From positions 88,160 to 152,159 of the forward strand of contig CACFYB010000002.1 in NCBI GenBank assembly GCA_902570425.1: a stretch of 64,000 bases of DNA, given 5' to 3'. The stretch is from an uncultured Pelagibacteraceae bacterium. Its GTDB lineage: Bacteria; Pseudomonadota; Alphaproteobacteria; Pelagibacterales; Pelagibacteraceae. Below, in pieces: positions 1 through 7,637 of the stretch (positions are counted from its first letter, which is position 1; each line of letters begins with the position of its first letter). The position numbers and the translations under genes are program-made. Under the pieces are notes generated by a model. The model ran no database searches. It saw nothing but the letters and a program-made list of their open reading frames with translations, and was not told the DNA's origin.

Positions 1-1223
1 GTTGCAGCAAAAAATAGTAAATTTTTATTTCTTTGAAAGAATGTTAGGTTACCAAAATAATCTTCTTGTTTATTAGCCCAAGCTAATGACATCTTATCTA
101 ATAAAATTGCAATTAAGCTAATACATAAGCCTGCCTCTAGAGCTAATCCAATGTTTAATTGGTTTAATGCTAATAATAAATTAAATCCTAAACCCTTTGC
201 ACCAATAAAAGCTGAAATAACTGCCATGGAAAAACACACCATGATGACTTGGTTTACTCCAATCAAAATATCTCTTCTAGCAGTCGGAATTAATACTTTA
301 AACATTAATTGAAAATTATTACATCCACTCATTCTGCCAGCTTCAATTACTTCTGGTGGTACAGCTCTTAAACCTAGTATAGTTAACAATATCATTGGTG
401 GAATAGCCACAACCATAGTTATTATTACTGCAGCATGATCACCAACACCAAAAAGAACTAACGCGGGAACCAAAACTGCGTATTGTGGCATTGTCTGCAT
501 TACTAATAATATTGGATACAAAGCTTTCTCAACACGTTTACTTTTAAATGCTGCTATCCCTAAGCCTAGGCCAAAAACAAATGACAGCGGAGCTGCAACT
601 AATATAAATGAAAGAGTTTGCATTGAGGGTTTCCATTGACCAAAGATAGAAATGTAAACCATAGTTAAACCTGCAAACAAAGCTAGACCTTTACCGCTAA
701 CTTTATAAGAAAGCAACGCTGCACCTGCTGCTACAATAGTCCAAGGCAAACCTGGTAATTCTGCCCAAGGGTTTTTGTCTATCCAATCCCAACTTGTAAA
801 AGCTACAATTGTTTCAAGACCACCTAGTAAAATTTCTCTAATCAACTCTATTAAAAAAGTCATGAATGCAGTCAAATTCCTACTTATTTGTAAAACTATC
901 GGACGACTTTTAAATTCTTGTGTATCTTCATTCCAAACTTCAATGGGCATCCATTCATTCATCAAGAAAAATAATGAATCATTAATCCAAATAGGTAGCC
1001 AACCTAATAATGGAGGTAATCTCCAGAAAACGTCAAAAGCATAATATCTTACCTCTTTACCCAAAAACACATAGCTACTTTGATTTGGATCCTTAACGAA
1101 TTCTGCTTGACCTCGGATAAATTTATACGTTTCAGGGACTTCGATTGCAAAACATAAAGCAAAAAAAACAATTAACAGAAATAACCATTGAAATGTCTTA
1201 GGATATTTTTTTAAAAGTTCCAT
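1..1223 (-). CDS. proW: Betaine/proline-type ABC transporter permease (ProW-like), 3' end outside window
   Basis: Inner-membrane permease of a glycine betaine/proline-type ABC importer. The ATG at 1223-1221 opens a frame with no stop down to base 1, so about 407 residues are visible and the C-terminus is missing. A first membrane segment lies near residues 12-27, followed by a long region of about 100 residues before the core permease helices (from about residue 195). The EAA-type cytoplasmic loop (GLRAVPPEVIEAGRMSG, roughly residues 283-299) is the contact site for the ATPase. It lies 7 bases downstream of proV, so the two are surely co-transcribed. The long N-terminal part is usual for ProW compared with OpuAB. 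Identity as a quaternary-amine permease is well supported by the neighbours; the exact substrate is not. Confidence 0.88.
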   Translation of the reverse strand, partial: MELLKKYPKTFQWLFLLIVFFALCFAIEVPETYKFIRGQAEFVKDPNQSSYVFLGKEVRYYAFDVFWRLPPLLGWLPIWINDSLFFLMNEWMPIEVWNEDTQEFKSRPIVLQISRNLTAFMTFLIELIREILLGGLETIVAFTSWDWIDKNPWAELPGLPWTIVAAGAALLSYKVSGKGLALFAGLTMVYISIFGQWKPSMQTLSFILVAAPLSFVFGLGLGIAAFKSKRVEKALYPILLVMQTMPQYAVLVPALVLFGVGDHAAVIITMVVAIPPMILLTILGLRAVPPEVIEAGRMSGCNNFQLMFKVLIPTARRDILIGVNQVIMVCFSMAVISAFIGAKGLGFNLLLALNQLNIGLALEAGLCISLIAILLDKMSLAWANKQEDYFGNLTFFQRNKNLLFFAA

Positions 1224-1230
1224 GCTTAAA

Positions 1231-2256
1231 TTAATTTTTTTTTCTTCCCCCAAAAACTGTATTGATTATTTTAGCCGGATTAATAGAACCAATAACATTC
1301 TTATTATTATCTATTACAGCTACTGGCCTTTCTTGAGTTAGAATTTTTTCTGCAACATTTTCTATAACTTCATCTTTTAAAACTTTTAAATTCCCTAGAT
1401 TATCTTTTGACGAATCCATCACATCTTCAATTAATAAAACTTTCTCCCTAGGCACTTCTTCAGTGAATTTTCTTACATATTCAGTTGCTGGATTTAATAC
1501 AATATTAGCTGGGGTATCTAACTGCTCAATTAAACCATCCTTCATAATTGCAATACGGTCAGCAAGTTTTAACGCCTCATCAAAATCATGAGTAATAAAC
1601 ATAATTGTTTTTTGTAATTTTTCCTGAAGCCTCAAAAACTCATCTTGCATTTCTTTTCTAATTAATGGGTCTAAGGCAGAAAAAGGTTCATCTAAAAACC
1701 ATATATCAGGCTCTACCGCTAGAGATCTTGCGATACCTACTCTTTGCTGTTGTCCTCCTGATAATTCTCTTGGAAAATAATTTTCTCTTCCATCAAGTCC
1801 AACCAACTTAACCATGTCCATTGCTTTACTAATACTATTCTCAGTTTTGACACCTTTAATTTGAAGTGGAAAAGCTATATTTTCAACAACAGTTTTATGT
1901 GGAAGCAAAGCGAAACTTTGAAAAACCATTCCCATTTTATTTCTTCTAAGTTCAATGAGTTCTTTATTATTAAGTTGTAATAAATCTTGGCCTTCTATAA
2001 AAATTTTTCCACCAGTTGCATCAGTTAATCTAGAAATGCATCTTAATAATGTTGATTTACCTGAACCAGATAAACCCATAACAACCAACATTTCTCCTTT
2101 TGAAACTTCAAATGATGCATTATTTACACCAACTATACATCCGTTATCTTGAAAAGTTCTAGCATCAACATTGCCATTAGACTCTTGGAGCATTTTTTGA
2201 GCGTTAGCTCCAAAAATTTTATAAACATTTTCACACTTGATAACTGGTTCAGACAT
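1231..2256 (-). CDS. proV: Betaine/proline-type ABC transporter ATP-binding protein (ProV-like)
   Basis: Cytoplasmic ATPase that powers the quaternary-amine importer formed with ProW and ProX. The 341-residue protein has Walker A GLSGSGKST at residues 61-69, the ABC signature LSGGQQQR near 165-172 and Walker B WFLDEP shortly after. The C-terminus (about 285-335) looks like a single CBS-type repeat (RPVAVIDNNKNVIGSI). In this family such domains sense ionic strength or nucleotides; two are usual, so this one appears shortened (ProV is commonly about 400 residues). It follows the 183-residue hypothetical gene after 66 bases and precedes proW by 7. The N-terminal extension before the ABC core (about 40 residues) is normal for ProV. 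Confidence 0.92.
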   Translation of the reverse strand: MSEPVIKCENVYKIFGANAQKMLQESNGNVDARTFQDNGCIVGVNNASFEVSKGEMLVVMGLSGSGKSTLLRCISRLTDATGGKIFIEGQDLLQLNNKELIELRRNKMGMVFQSFALLPHKTVVENIAFPLQIKGVKTENSISKAMDMVKLVGLDGRENYFPRELSGGQQQRVGIARSLAVEPDIWFLDEPFSALDPLIRKEMQDEFLRLQEKLQKTIMFITHDFDEALKLADRIAIMKDGLIEQLDTPANIVLNPATEYVRKFTEEVPREKVLLIEDVMDSSKDNLGNLKVLKDEVIENVAEKILTQERPVAVIDNNKNVIGSINPAKIINTVFGGRKKN

Positions 2257-2311
2257 AAATATTTATTTAAGTTATATGAAATTAAGATAAAATTAAATCC
2301 TTAATATTAAT

Positions 2312-2325
2312 GTTTTTCCTCCTTA
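2312..2325 (-). promoter_or_regulatory. Strong Shine-Dalgarno sequence with no start codon behind it
   Basis: On the minus strand the TAA of the 183-residue gene runs straight into GGAGG (2322-2318) and then AAAAACATT. This is among the best ribosome-binding sequences in the window, yet no ATG, GTG or TTG sits at the right distance. An ATT in that position opens a frame that closes after ten codons. proV itself starts 60 bases further on with only AT-rich sequence before it. It could be a relic of an eroded gene start, a ribosome standby site, or chance. Confidence 0.25.
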
Positions 2326-2874
2326 AAAATTTTTAATGTAATAAACCCTAGTATCAATTCCTGTGCTTAAAAAACTTAATGCCTCACCACTCACACTTAT
2401 AGACTCATTAACTCCAACGTTATTTCCACTTACTGTAAAACCCGCATAACATTTATTTTTTTCTTCATCCCACTTAACAAAAGTTTCATCAATTTTATTC
2501 CCATTAATTGTATAAATTTCGTGTGCTCTAAAATTTAAAAAATTTGCACCCATAATTGCTCTTTGAGGAATGAGCTTTGTTGCTTTACAAACCTGTTCAT
2601 ATACTTCTTCTGTTAATTTATAATGATTAGTGCCATCAAAAGTTACTAATATTCCAGAAGGTAATTTAGATATTAATTCACTTAATTTTTTTTCTTCAGC
2701 AATTCTTTCTTCCTCCAATTTCATTTTTCTTACCAACTCATCACCACCACCAAACATAATATTTAAAACAGAAAATGAAAAAAATATAACAAAGACTATT
2801 AGCACCAAACCTCCAAATTGTTTTACTGTCTCTGGCAAGTCTTTAATTTTATTTAAATAATTTTCTTTTGACAT
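2323..2874 (-). CDS. Hypothetical membrane-anchored protein, 183 residues
   Basis: I do not recognise this family. The frame is open upstream to 2970, but the start is placed at the ATG 2874-2872 because it overlaps the TAA of the MORN gene by one base (TAATG, typical translational coupling) and the longer start would lie inside that gene. The protein has a short basic/polar N-terminus, one membrane segment (GLVLIVFVIFFSFSVLNIMF, about residues 22-41), a charged stretch (EEERIAEEKK) that may be a short coiled coil, and then a soluble domain with strand-like alternation. A single-pass inner-membrane protein with a periplasmic domain is likely. It sits between the MORN gene and proV. Confidence 0.75.
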   Translation of the reverse strand: MSKENYLNKIKDLPETVKQFGGLVLIVFVIFFSFSVLNIMFGGGDELVRKMKLEEERIAEEKKLSELISKLPSGILVTFDGTNHYKLTEEVYEQVCKATKLIPQRAIMGANFLNFRAHEIYTINGNKIDETFVKWDEEKNKCYAGFTVSGNNVGVNESISVSGEALSFLSTGIDTRVYYIKNF

Positions 2875-3251
2875 TATTCTTGTAGCTTTCCATTTTTCCA
2901 TGTGCCTGATTTTTGTGTTCCATCTGATGAAATAAAAGTTCCTGTTCCATTCATAAATCCTTTTGCCCATTCACCTTCATAAGTCGAGCCATCAGGAAAA
3001 GTTAGAACACCTACTCCACTCCATTCACTATTTTTAAACTCACCTTTATAAATGTATCCGTTGGGCCAAGTTTCAACTCCTTGGCCATTTTTTTTAGTTC
3101 CTACCCATTCACCTTCATAAGTAGTTTTATCTGTATAAACCCATTTACCAAAACCATTTTCACAATTTCCTTCTTTACAACCAGTGCTTCTTGCTAATGC
3201 AACTGATGAAATGAGCAAACTTAAAATTATGCTAAGAACGTATTTTTTCAT
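2874..3251 (-). CDS. Secreted MORN-repeat protein, 125 residues
   Basis: A small exported protein: residues 1-20 form a signal peptide (MKKYVLSIILSLLISSVALA) and the remainder is almost entirely MORN repeats. Three clear repeats begin YEGEWVGTKKNGQG, YKGEFKNSEWSGVG and YEGEWAKGFMNGTG, each about 21-23 residues, with partial repeats at both ends. MORN repeats form extended beta-hairpin surfaces that bind protein or lipid; no enzymatic residues are seen. The gene overlaps the following membrane-anchored gene by one base and follows another secreted hypothetical protein by 35 bases. A periplasmic binding or scaffolding role is only inference. Its place between proX and proV is unusual. Confidence 0.85.
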   Translation of the reverse strand: MKKYVLSIILSLLISSVALARSTGCKEGNCENGFGKWVYTDKTTYEGEWVGTKKNGQGVETWPNGYIYKGEFKNSEWSGVGVLTFPDGSTYEGEWAKGFMNGTGTFISSDGTQKSGTWKNGKLQE

Positions 3252-3286
3252 AACAACACTTTACACAAAATTAACTAAAAAAAAAA

Positions 3287-3748
3287 TCAGACTTTTTGGT
3301 CATGTTTAATGCACGAATATATTGAAATATATTTTTCTGCATTTTCACTTTTTAAATTTCTTGTAATTTCATGAATCAGTTCTCCTGTTTTTCTAGTTAT
3401 TATGCCTGACTCTGAATAATTGTTTTCTTGATCAATTGATTTAAATAAAACTACATCTTTATTCACAATTTTTACATTTAGTTTTGCTGACTTTGAAAGA
3501 AACATTGACAATCCTTTAATTTGAAGTGTCTCTGGTTGTTTTGACTGTATTTCAAATTTATCCAAACCTTTTTCATCCAAATCTTTAGCTAAAAAAGTTT
3601 GATAATTGTATTCTGAATTTTTAATTATTTTTTTATCTAAATTACAGACAAACTTTAGATAAATATTTTCATTAATGCTCACATCTTTTGCTAAAGTTTG
3701 ATTAAAAAATAATAAACTAATGAATATACTTAAAAAATATCTAATCAT
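3287..3748 (-). CDS. Hypothetical secreted protein, 153 residues
   Basis: Not assigned to a family. Residues 1-20 are a clear signal peptide (MIRYFLSIFISLLFFNQTLA) followed by KD, so it should be periplasmic. Two cysteines (in KFVCNLDKK and IYSCIKHD) near the start and end of the mature protein could form a disulphide that closes the fold. The rest alternates polar and hydrophobic residues, suggesting a small beta-rich domain. It is the first gene after the proX terminator hairpin (3762-3797) and the first of three small genes before proV, so its transcription may depend on read-through from proX or on a weak internal promoter. Confidence 0.75.
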   Translation of the reverse strand: MIRYFLSIFISLLFFNQTLAKDVSINENIYLKFVCNLDKKIIKNSEYNYQTFLAKDLDEKGLDKFEIQSKQPETLQIKGLSMFLSKSAKLNVKIVNKDVVLFKSIDQENNYSESGIITRKTGELIHEITRNLKSENAEKYISIYSCIKHDQKV

Positions 3749-3761
3749 TAAATTTTTCCTT

Positions 3762-3797
3762 AAAAAAAATCTCCCCCAACATTGTTGGGAGAGATTT
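3762..3797 (-). terminator. Intrinsic terminator after proX
   Basis: Read on the minus strand, AAATCTCTCCCAACA pairs with TGTTGGGGGAGATTT across a tiny loop, with one G-U pair, and is followed by a run of eight T. It lies 22 bases after the proX stop. This should end most transcription after the binding-protein gene and leave proV and proW at lower levels by read-through. Confidence 0.85.
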
Positions 3798-3819
3798 AAA
3801 GATTTAATAGCAATTAACC

Positions 3820-4767
3820 TTATTTAGTAAAAGCTTTCCAAACTTTCTTGTTCTTTTTCAACCATGCTTTTGCAGCATCTTCGTGAGTCATTTTGTCAAT
3901 GTCAACTAAAGCTGCCATTGCACCAATTTGACTTGTTGTGAAAGAAAGTTTTTTGAACATAGCTGCTGCTTTTGGATGAGTTTTTGGAAAATCAGCATTA
4001 ACTGCTTTTTTCAAATAACCATCTGGCGAACCACATTTTCCGTCTCCACCATCTTCAGGTCTGCAACCTGCTGTATATGGAGGAAAATCAATAAATGTAA
4101 AACCAGCACCATCTGTAAAGTTAGGCGTCCAGTTAAAGATGATTGTTCCTCTTCCTTCTTTTTCAGCTGCTGCTAACTCCGCCCAAAGTGCATCTGCACT
4201 TCCAGCAAATTTAACCCACCAAAGATCTCCTAAACCTAAAGCGTCAACCCTTTGTGGAATTAAGTCACCATGCCAAGTTTGTGGTCCTTCCAACATTCTT
4301 CCTTTTCCATCTGGAGAGTCAGGTGTTGTAAAGTTTTTAGCACAGTCGGGATTTTTTAAAGCAGTCCAGTCTGGTAGTCCTGGGCATAATCCTTTTTCAG
4401 CAACCCAATTCGGATATCCCATATCTTCAAGTGTTCTCGCTTCATGGTCACCCCAATCAAGCAATCCACCTTTATCCAATGCAGTTGTGAAAGATTTACC
4501 AAAAGCAGACTCCCACACTTCGTGTGATAAAGTTACGTCGCCAATTCTAATCGACTCGTACACTGCTTGTGAGTCAGCGTTTACATATTTAACATTATTT
4601 CCCATGTCTTCCATGATACCACCAATAACGTAAGCCATTACAATTTGGCTTGACCAGTTATGTGTTGGGATCACAATGGGCTTTTTACTATCTGCTGCAT
4701 TTGATATTCCAGTAAAACTCACCGCTGAAATTATCATTGCAGATACTAATGATATTATTTTTCGCAT
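3820..4767 (-). CDS. proX: Periplasmic betaine-type substrate-binding protein (ProX/OpuAC family)
   Basis: Binding protein that captures a quaternary amine (glycine betaine, proline betaine or similar) in the periplasm and hands it to ProW/ProV. The 315-residue length is normal for OpuAC proteins. Residues 1-24 form a signal peptide ending SNAA. The mature part has features expected of this family: HNWSSQIVMAYVIGGI at the N-terminal lobe, HEVWESAFG near residue 82, and several tryptophans (WWVKFAGSADALW) of the kind that make cation-pi cages for quaternary ammonium groups. It is transcribed first, separated from proVW by a terminator and three small genes. A good promoter lies about 30 bases upstream. 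Exact ligand cannot be told from sequence. Confidence 0.9.
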   Translation of the reverse strand: MRKIISLVSAMIISAVSFTGISNAADSKKPIVIPTHNWSSQIVMAYVIGGIMEDMGNNVKYVNADSQAVYESIRIGDVTLSHEVWESAFGKSFTTALDKGGLLDWGDHEARTLEDMGYPNWVAEKGLCPGLPDWTALKNPDCAKNFTTPDSPDGKGRMLEGPQTWHGDLIPQRVDALGLGDLWWVKFAGSADALWAELAAAEKEGRGTIIFNWTPNFTDGAGFTFIDFPPYTAGCRPEDGGDGKCGSPDGYLKKAVNADFPKTHPKAAAMFKKLSFTTSQIGAMAALVDIDKMTHEDAAKAWLKKNKKVWKAFTK

Positions 4768-4798
4768 TTATTCCCCTTTCTTAATATTAAGTATGAAT

Positions 4799-4827
4799 AG
4801 TATGTGCTTAAGTAAAATGATAGTCAA
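4799..4827 (-). promoter_or_regulatory. Sigma-70-type promoter for proX
   Basis: Minus-strand TTGACT (4827-4822), a 17-base spacer, then CATACT (4804-4799). The predicted transcript would start about 25 bases before the proX ATG, leaving room for the AAAGGGG-like ribosome-binding site (around 4772-4778). Position and spacing fit well; the -10 box matches the consensus at four of six positions. Confidence 0.55.
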
Positions 4828-4866
4828 CTACTAGATATTTATATAATATAATAATAGATTATAAAA

Positions 4867-7206
4867 ATGTCGCAAACTACATTAGATATCAAAGAACCAG
4901 GATTAAATGTCCTACCACCTGGAGTTGAAAGACACATTGTAAATGCAGGTGGACTGACTGGTTTGCAAGTTTTTCCAGATGATGAAATAGAAATTATTAA
5001 CAATGAGGGAAATCAAATTTGTGAAATAGTTTGTTTTGATAAAGACGGAAAATCTGAACTTGGAATTTTAAATCAAAAAGAAAATAGTAAAAAAAGTTTT
5101 ATTAAAGAAATACTAAATAGAAAAGATGAGAGTTCTTTAGTCACAAATCTCCAATTAAAGAAAAGAAATTTAGACATAAATAAATCTAAATCATCTATTC
5201 TTTTTGATGACAAAACACCAAGTGGAGAAAAAATAAAAATTAAATCAAAAGATAAATGCTACGTAATTTTTTCAGCTCCGCAAAATGATATGTTGGTTAG
5301 TGAACAAAATCCTTCAAGCGATTTAACAATATTTATAAAAAGAGCAAAAATTGTTAATGATAAAGAGTTATCGATTATACCCGATCCGGTTTATGAACCT
5401 AATTACGAAAAGAATATTGATAGAGAAACTGCAATTTCTTTTCAAGTAAAAGAAGGTGATTATATTCAAGTTATAAGTCCAGCAGGAAGACAATGTTCGG
5501 ATTTTGTGGCATTTGATACAAGAAAGCTTGATAAAAAAATAGAGAAAGGTCTTGATTGGCAAACAACAAGAACTTTTATGGGTAATACTTTCCCAGGACC
5601 AGGATTGTACTCAAAATTTTATGACACTGATCATGAGCCATTAGTAGAAGTTATTAGAGATACTGTTGGCAAACATGATACTTTTAACTTAGCTTGTACT
5701 TCAAAATATTACGAAGATGCAGGTTACTTTGGTCATCCAAATTGTTCTGAAAATCTTAACAAATCAATGGAAAAATATGGTGTCCAAAAACAAAAAGGGT
5801 GGCAAGCAATTAATTTATTTTTTAATACTTCTTCTACAGGCTTAAATTCTGTTATTTCAGATGAATCATTTGCAAGACCTGGTGATTATGTGATGTTTAG
5901 AGCATTAAAAGATTTGACCATTGGAACTACCGCATGTCCAAGTGATATTGATGCATGTAATTCATGGAATCCAACTGATATTTTTGTTAGAACCTATGAC
6001 AAGAAAAAAGAATTTTCAAAATCTTTTGCTTTTAGAATGAAAACAGACTCTGAAAAAAAACTTACAAGAAATTCTGGTTTTTATGAAAGAACATCAAAAT
6101 TAACTAGAAACTTTATTGATGCAAGAGGATTTTGGTTACCCAACGATTATACCAAACATGGTGTAGTAGAGGAATATAATGCGTGCAGGGAAAAAGCTGT
6201 CTTAATCGATTTATCTTCTTTAAGAAAATTTGAAATTATTGGACCAGATGCTGAAGAATTAATGAATTACACGTTAACAAGAAACATTAAAAAACTTTCT
6301 GTTGGTCAAGTAGTTTATTCTGCTATGTGTTATGAAAATGGAATGATGTTTGATGATGGAACATTATTAAGGTTAAGTGAAACTGGCTTTAGATGGATTT
6401 GTGGAGATGAATATGCTGGTGAATGGTTAAAAGAAGTAGCTAAGAAAAAAAACTTTAAGGTAAATGTAAAAAACTCTACAGATCAAATTAGCAATGTTTC
6501 TATTCAAGGGCCTAAAAGTAGAGAAATTTTGAAAAAATTGATTTTTACTCCTCCTACCCAACCATCTATAGATGAATTAGAATGGTTTAGGTTTACGATT
6601 TGTAGAGTTGAAGAGCTTCAAGGTATTCCACTAATTGTTTCAAGAACAGGTTATACTGGTGAACTTGGTTACGAAGTCTGGTGTCATCCAAAACATGCCA
6701 CCGAGGTATGGGATAAACTTATGGAAGCTGGAAAAGATCACGGTTTAATCCCTGCAGGATTTGCTGCTTTAGATAAATTGAGAATTGAGGCAGGTTTAAT
6801 TTTATTTGGTAATGAATTTGATGGTCAACAAGATCCATTTGAAGCTGGGATTGGTTTTGCGGTTCCACTAAAAACGAAAGAAGAGGATTTTATAGGAAAA
6901 GAAGTTTTAAAAGAAAGAAAAGCTAATCCACAAAAAAAACTTGTAGGTTTGGAGTTAATTGGAAAAGAACATGCGGGTCATGGTGATTGTGTTCATGTTG
7001 GAAGATCGCAGATCGGAGTAGTTACAAGTGGCTGTTTATCAACAACTCTTAATAAAAATATAGCACTCTGCAGAATAGATGCTCAATATTCTGAGCCAGG
7101 AACTGAAGTTGAAGTTGGGAAAATAGACGGCCATCAAAAAAGAATTACTGCTAAGGTTGTGCCATTCCCACACTTCGATCCAAAAAAGACTAGAGTTAGA
7201 TCTTAA
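4867..7206 (+). CDS. DUF1989 (urea-carboxylase-associated) / GcvT aminomethyltransferase fusion protein
   Basis: A 779-residue fusion. Residues 1-180 look like a diverged copy and residues about 185-370 a clear copy of DUF1989, the family that includes urea-carboxylase-associated proteins and carboxyguanidine deiminase subunits. The two copies align at residues 39-58 and 198-217 (D-x-I..I...G-x-Q....V-x-FD). From about 415 to the end lies a glycine-cleavage T-protein fold with FDDG (495-498, matching the catalytic-Asp loop) and RTGYTGELGYEVW near 592-604. T-proteins move a one-carbon unit from an amine to tetrahydrofolate, so a role in demethylating or deaminating a methylated amine is plausible. 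It starts the plus-strand nitrogen island and overlaps the next gene by one base. No glycine-riboswitch-like leader is seen. Exact reaction unknown. Confidence 0.85.
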   Translation: MSQTTLDIKEPGLNVLPPGVERHIVNAGGLTGLQVFPDDEIEIINNEGNQICEIVCFDKDGKSELGILNQKENSKKSFIKEILNRKDESSLVTNLQLKKRNLDINKSKSSILFDDKTPSGEKIKIKSKDKCYVIFSAPQNDMLVSEQNPSSDLTIFIKRAKIVNDKELSIIPDPVYEPNYEKNIDRETAISFQVKEGDYIQVISPAGRQCSDFVAFDTRKLDKKIEKGLDWQTTRTFMGNTFPGPGLYSKFYDTDHEPLVEVIRDTVGKHDTFNLACTSKYYEDAGYFGHPNCSENLNKSMEKYGVQKQKGWQAINLFFNTSSTGLNSVISDESFARPGDYVMFRALKDLTIGTTACPSDIDACNSWNPTDIFVRTYDKKKEFSKSFAFRMKTDSEKKLTRNSGFYERTSKLTRNFIDARGFWLPNDYTKHGVVEEYNACREKAVLIDLSSLRKFEIIGPDAEELMNYTLTRNIKKLSVGQVVYSAMCYENGMMFDDGTLLRLSETGFRWICGDEYAGEWLKEVAKKKNFKVNVKNSTDQISNVSIQGPKSREILKKLIFTPPTQPSIDELEWFRFTICRVEELQGIPLIVSRTGYTGELGYEVWCHPKHATEVWDKLMEAGKDHGLIPAGFAALDKLRIEAGLILFGNEFDGQQDPFEAGIGFAVPLKTKEEDFIGKEVLKERKANPQKKLVGLELIGKEHAGHGDCVHVGRSQIGVVTSGCLSTTLNKNIALCRIDAQYSEPGTEVEVGKIDGHQKRITAKVVPFPHFDPKKTRVRS

Positions 7207-7556
7207 TGACAAAAACAGCTAAAGATTTATTAGAATTCTGGGAAGATCAAATGAAACTTTCTCATACATCCTCTAATTACTTTTTTAGAAAATCTCCTTC
7301 CCATTATCACATGATGCTTCTAGTTATGCATGCTTATAAATACAAAGAAAATCTCACTGTAGAAGAATTGAAGACTAAATTATTTAAAACCTCTCGTCCA
7401 AAATCTGCATTAATGATAAATGAGGCTTGTGAAAAAGGCTTCTTCTTTCTTGAAAAAACATCTGGTGACCAAAGAAAAAAACACATTAAACCAAGCGAGT
7501 CATTTATTAAAGAATTCAATCAATATCTAGAAACGTTAAAACATCTTAGTTTTTAA
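7206..7556 (+). CDS. Small winged-helix-like protein, possible MarR-type regulator
   Basis: A 116-residue basic protein translationally coupled to the GcvT fusion (TAATG overlap). The middle (about residues 45-95: LTVEELKTKLFKTSRPKSALMINEACEKGFFFLEK) reads like a winged helix: helix, turn, recognition helix and a beta wing with the pattern seen in MarR family members (GFFFLEKTSGDQRKKHIKPSE resembles the wing 'D-x-R-x-K'). MarR-type proteins are usually dimeric DNA-binding repressors of about 140 residues, so this one is short. Regulation of the adjacent amine-nitrogen genes would fit the position, but this is inference from fold-like pattern alone. Confidence 0.6.
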   Translation: MTKTAKDLLEFWEDQMKLSHTSSNYFFRKSPSHYHMMLLVMHAYKYKENLTVEELKTKLFKTSRPKSALMINEACEKGFFFLEKTSGDQRKKHIKPSESFIKEFNQYLETLKHLSF

Positions 7557-7637
7557 TTATCATAAAACTATTACTTATAATTTATATATATATAAAAAAT
7601 TATATATTTACGCCGCACGAAAAATAAAGATGTAAGC

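Noticed and set aside
2875..2970. A longer start for the 183-residue gene
   Set aside because: The extra 32 codons lie within the MORN gene and read as out-of-frame junk; the TAATG overlap start is far more natural.
4139..4633. A 164-codon open frame on the plus strand opposite proX
   Set aside because: It mirrors the proX coding frame, contains no domain-like pattern, has no ribosome site, and proX itself is unmistakable.
4768..4866. Glycine riboswitch upstream of the GcvT fusion
   Set aside because: Glycine riboswitches occur in this group before gcvT, but this gap is only about 100 bases, AT-rich, and already holds the proX promoter; I see no tandem aptamer pattern.
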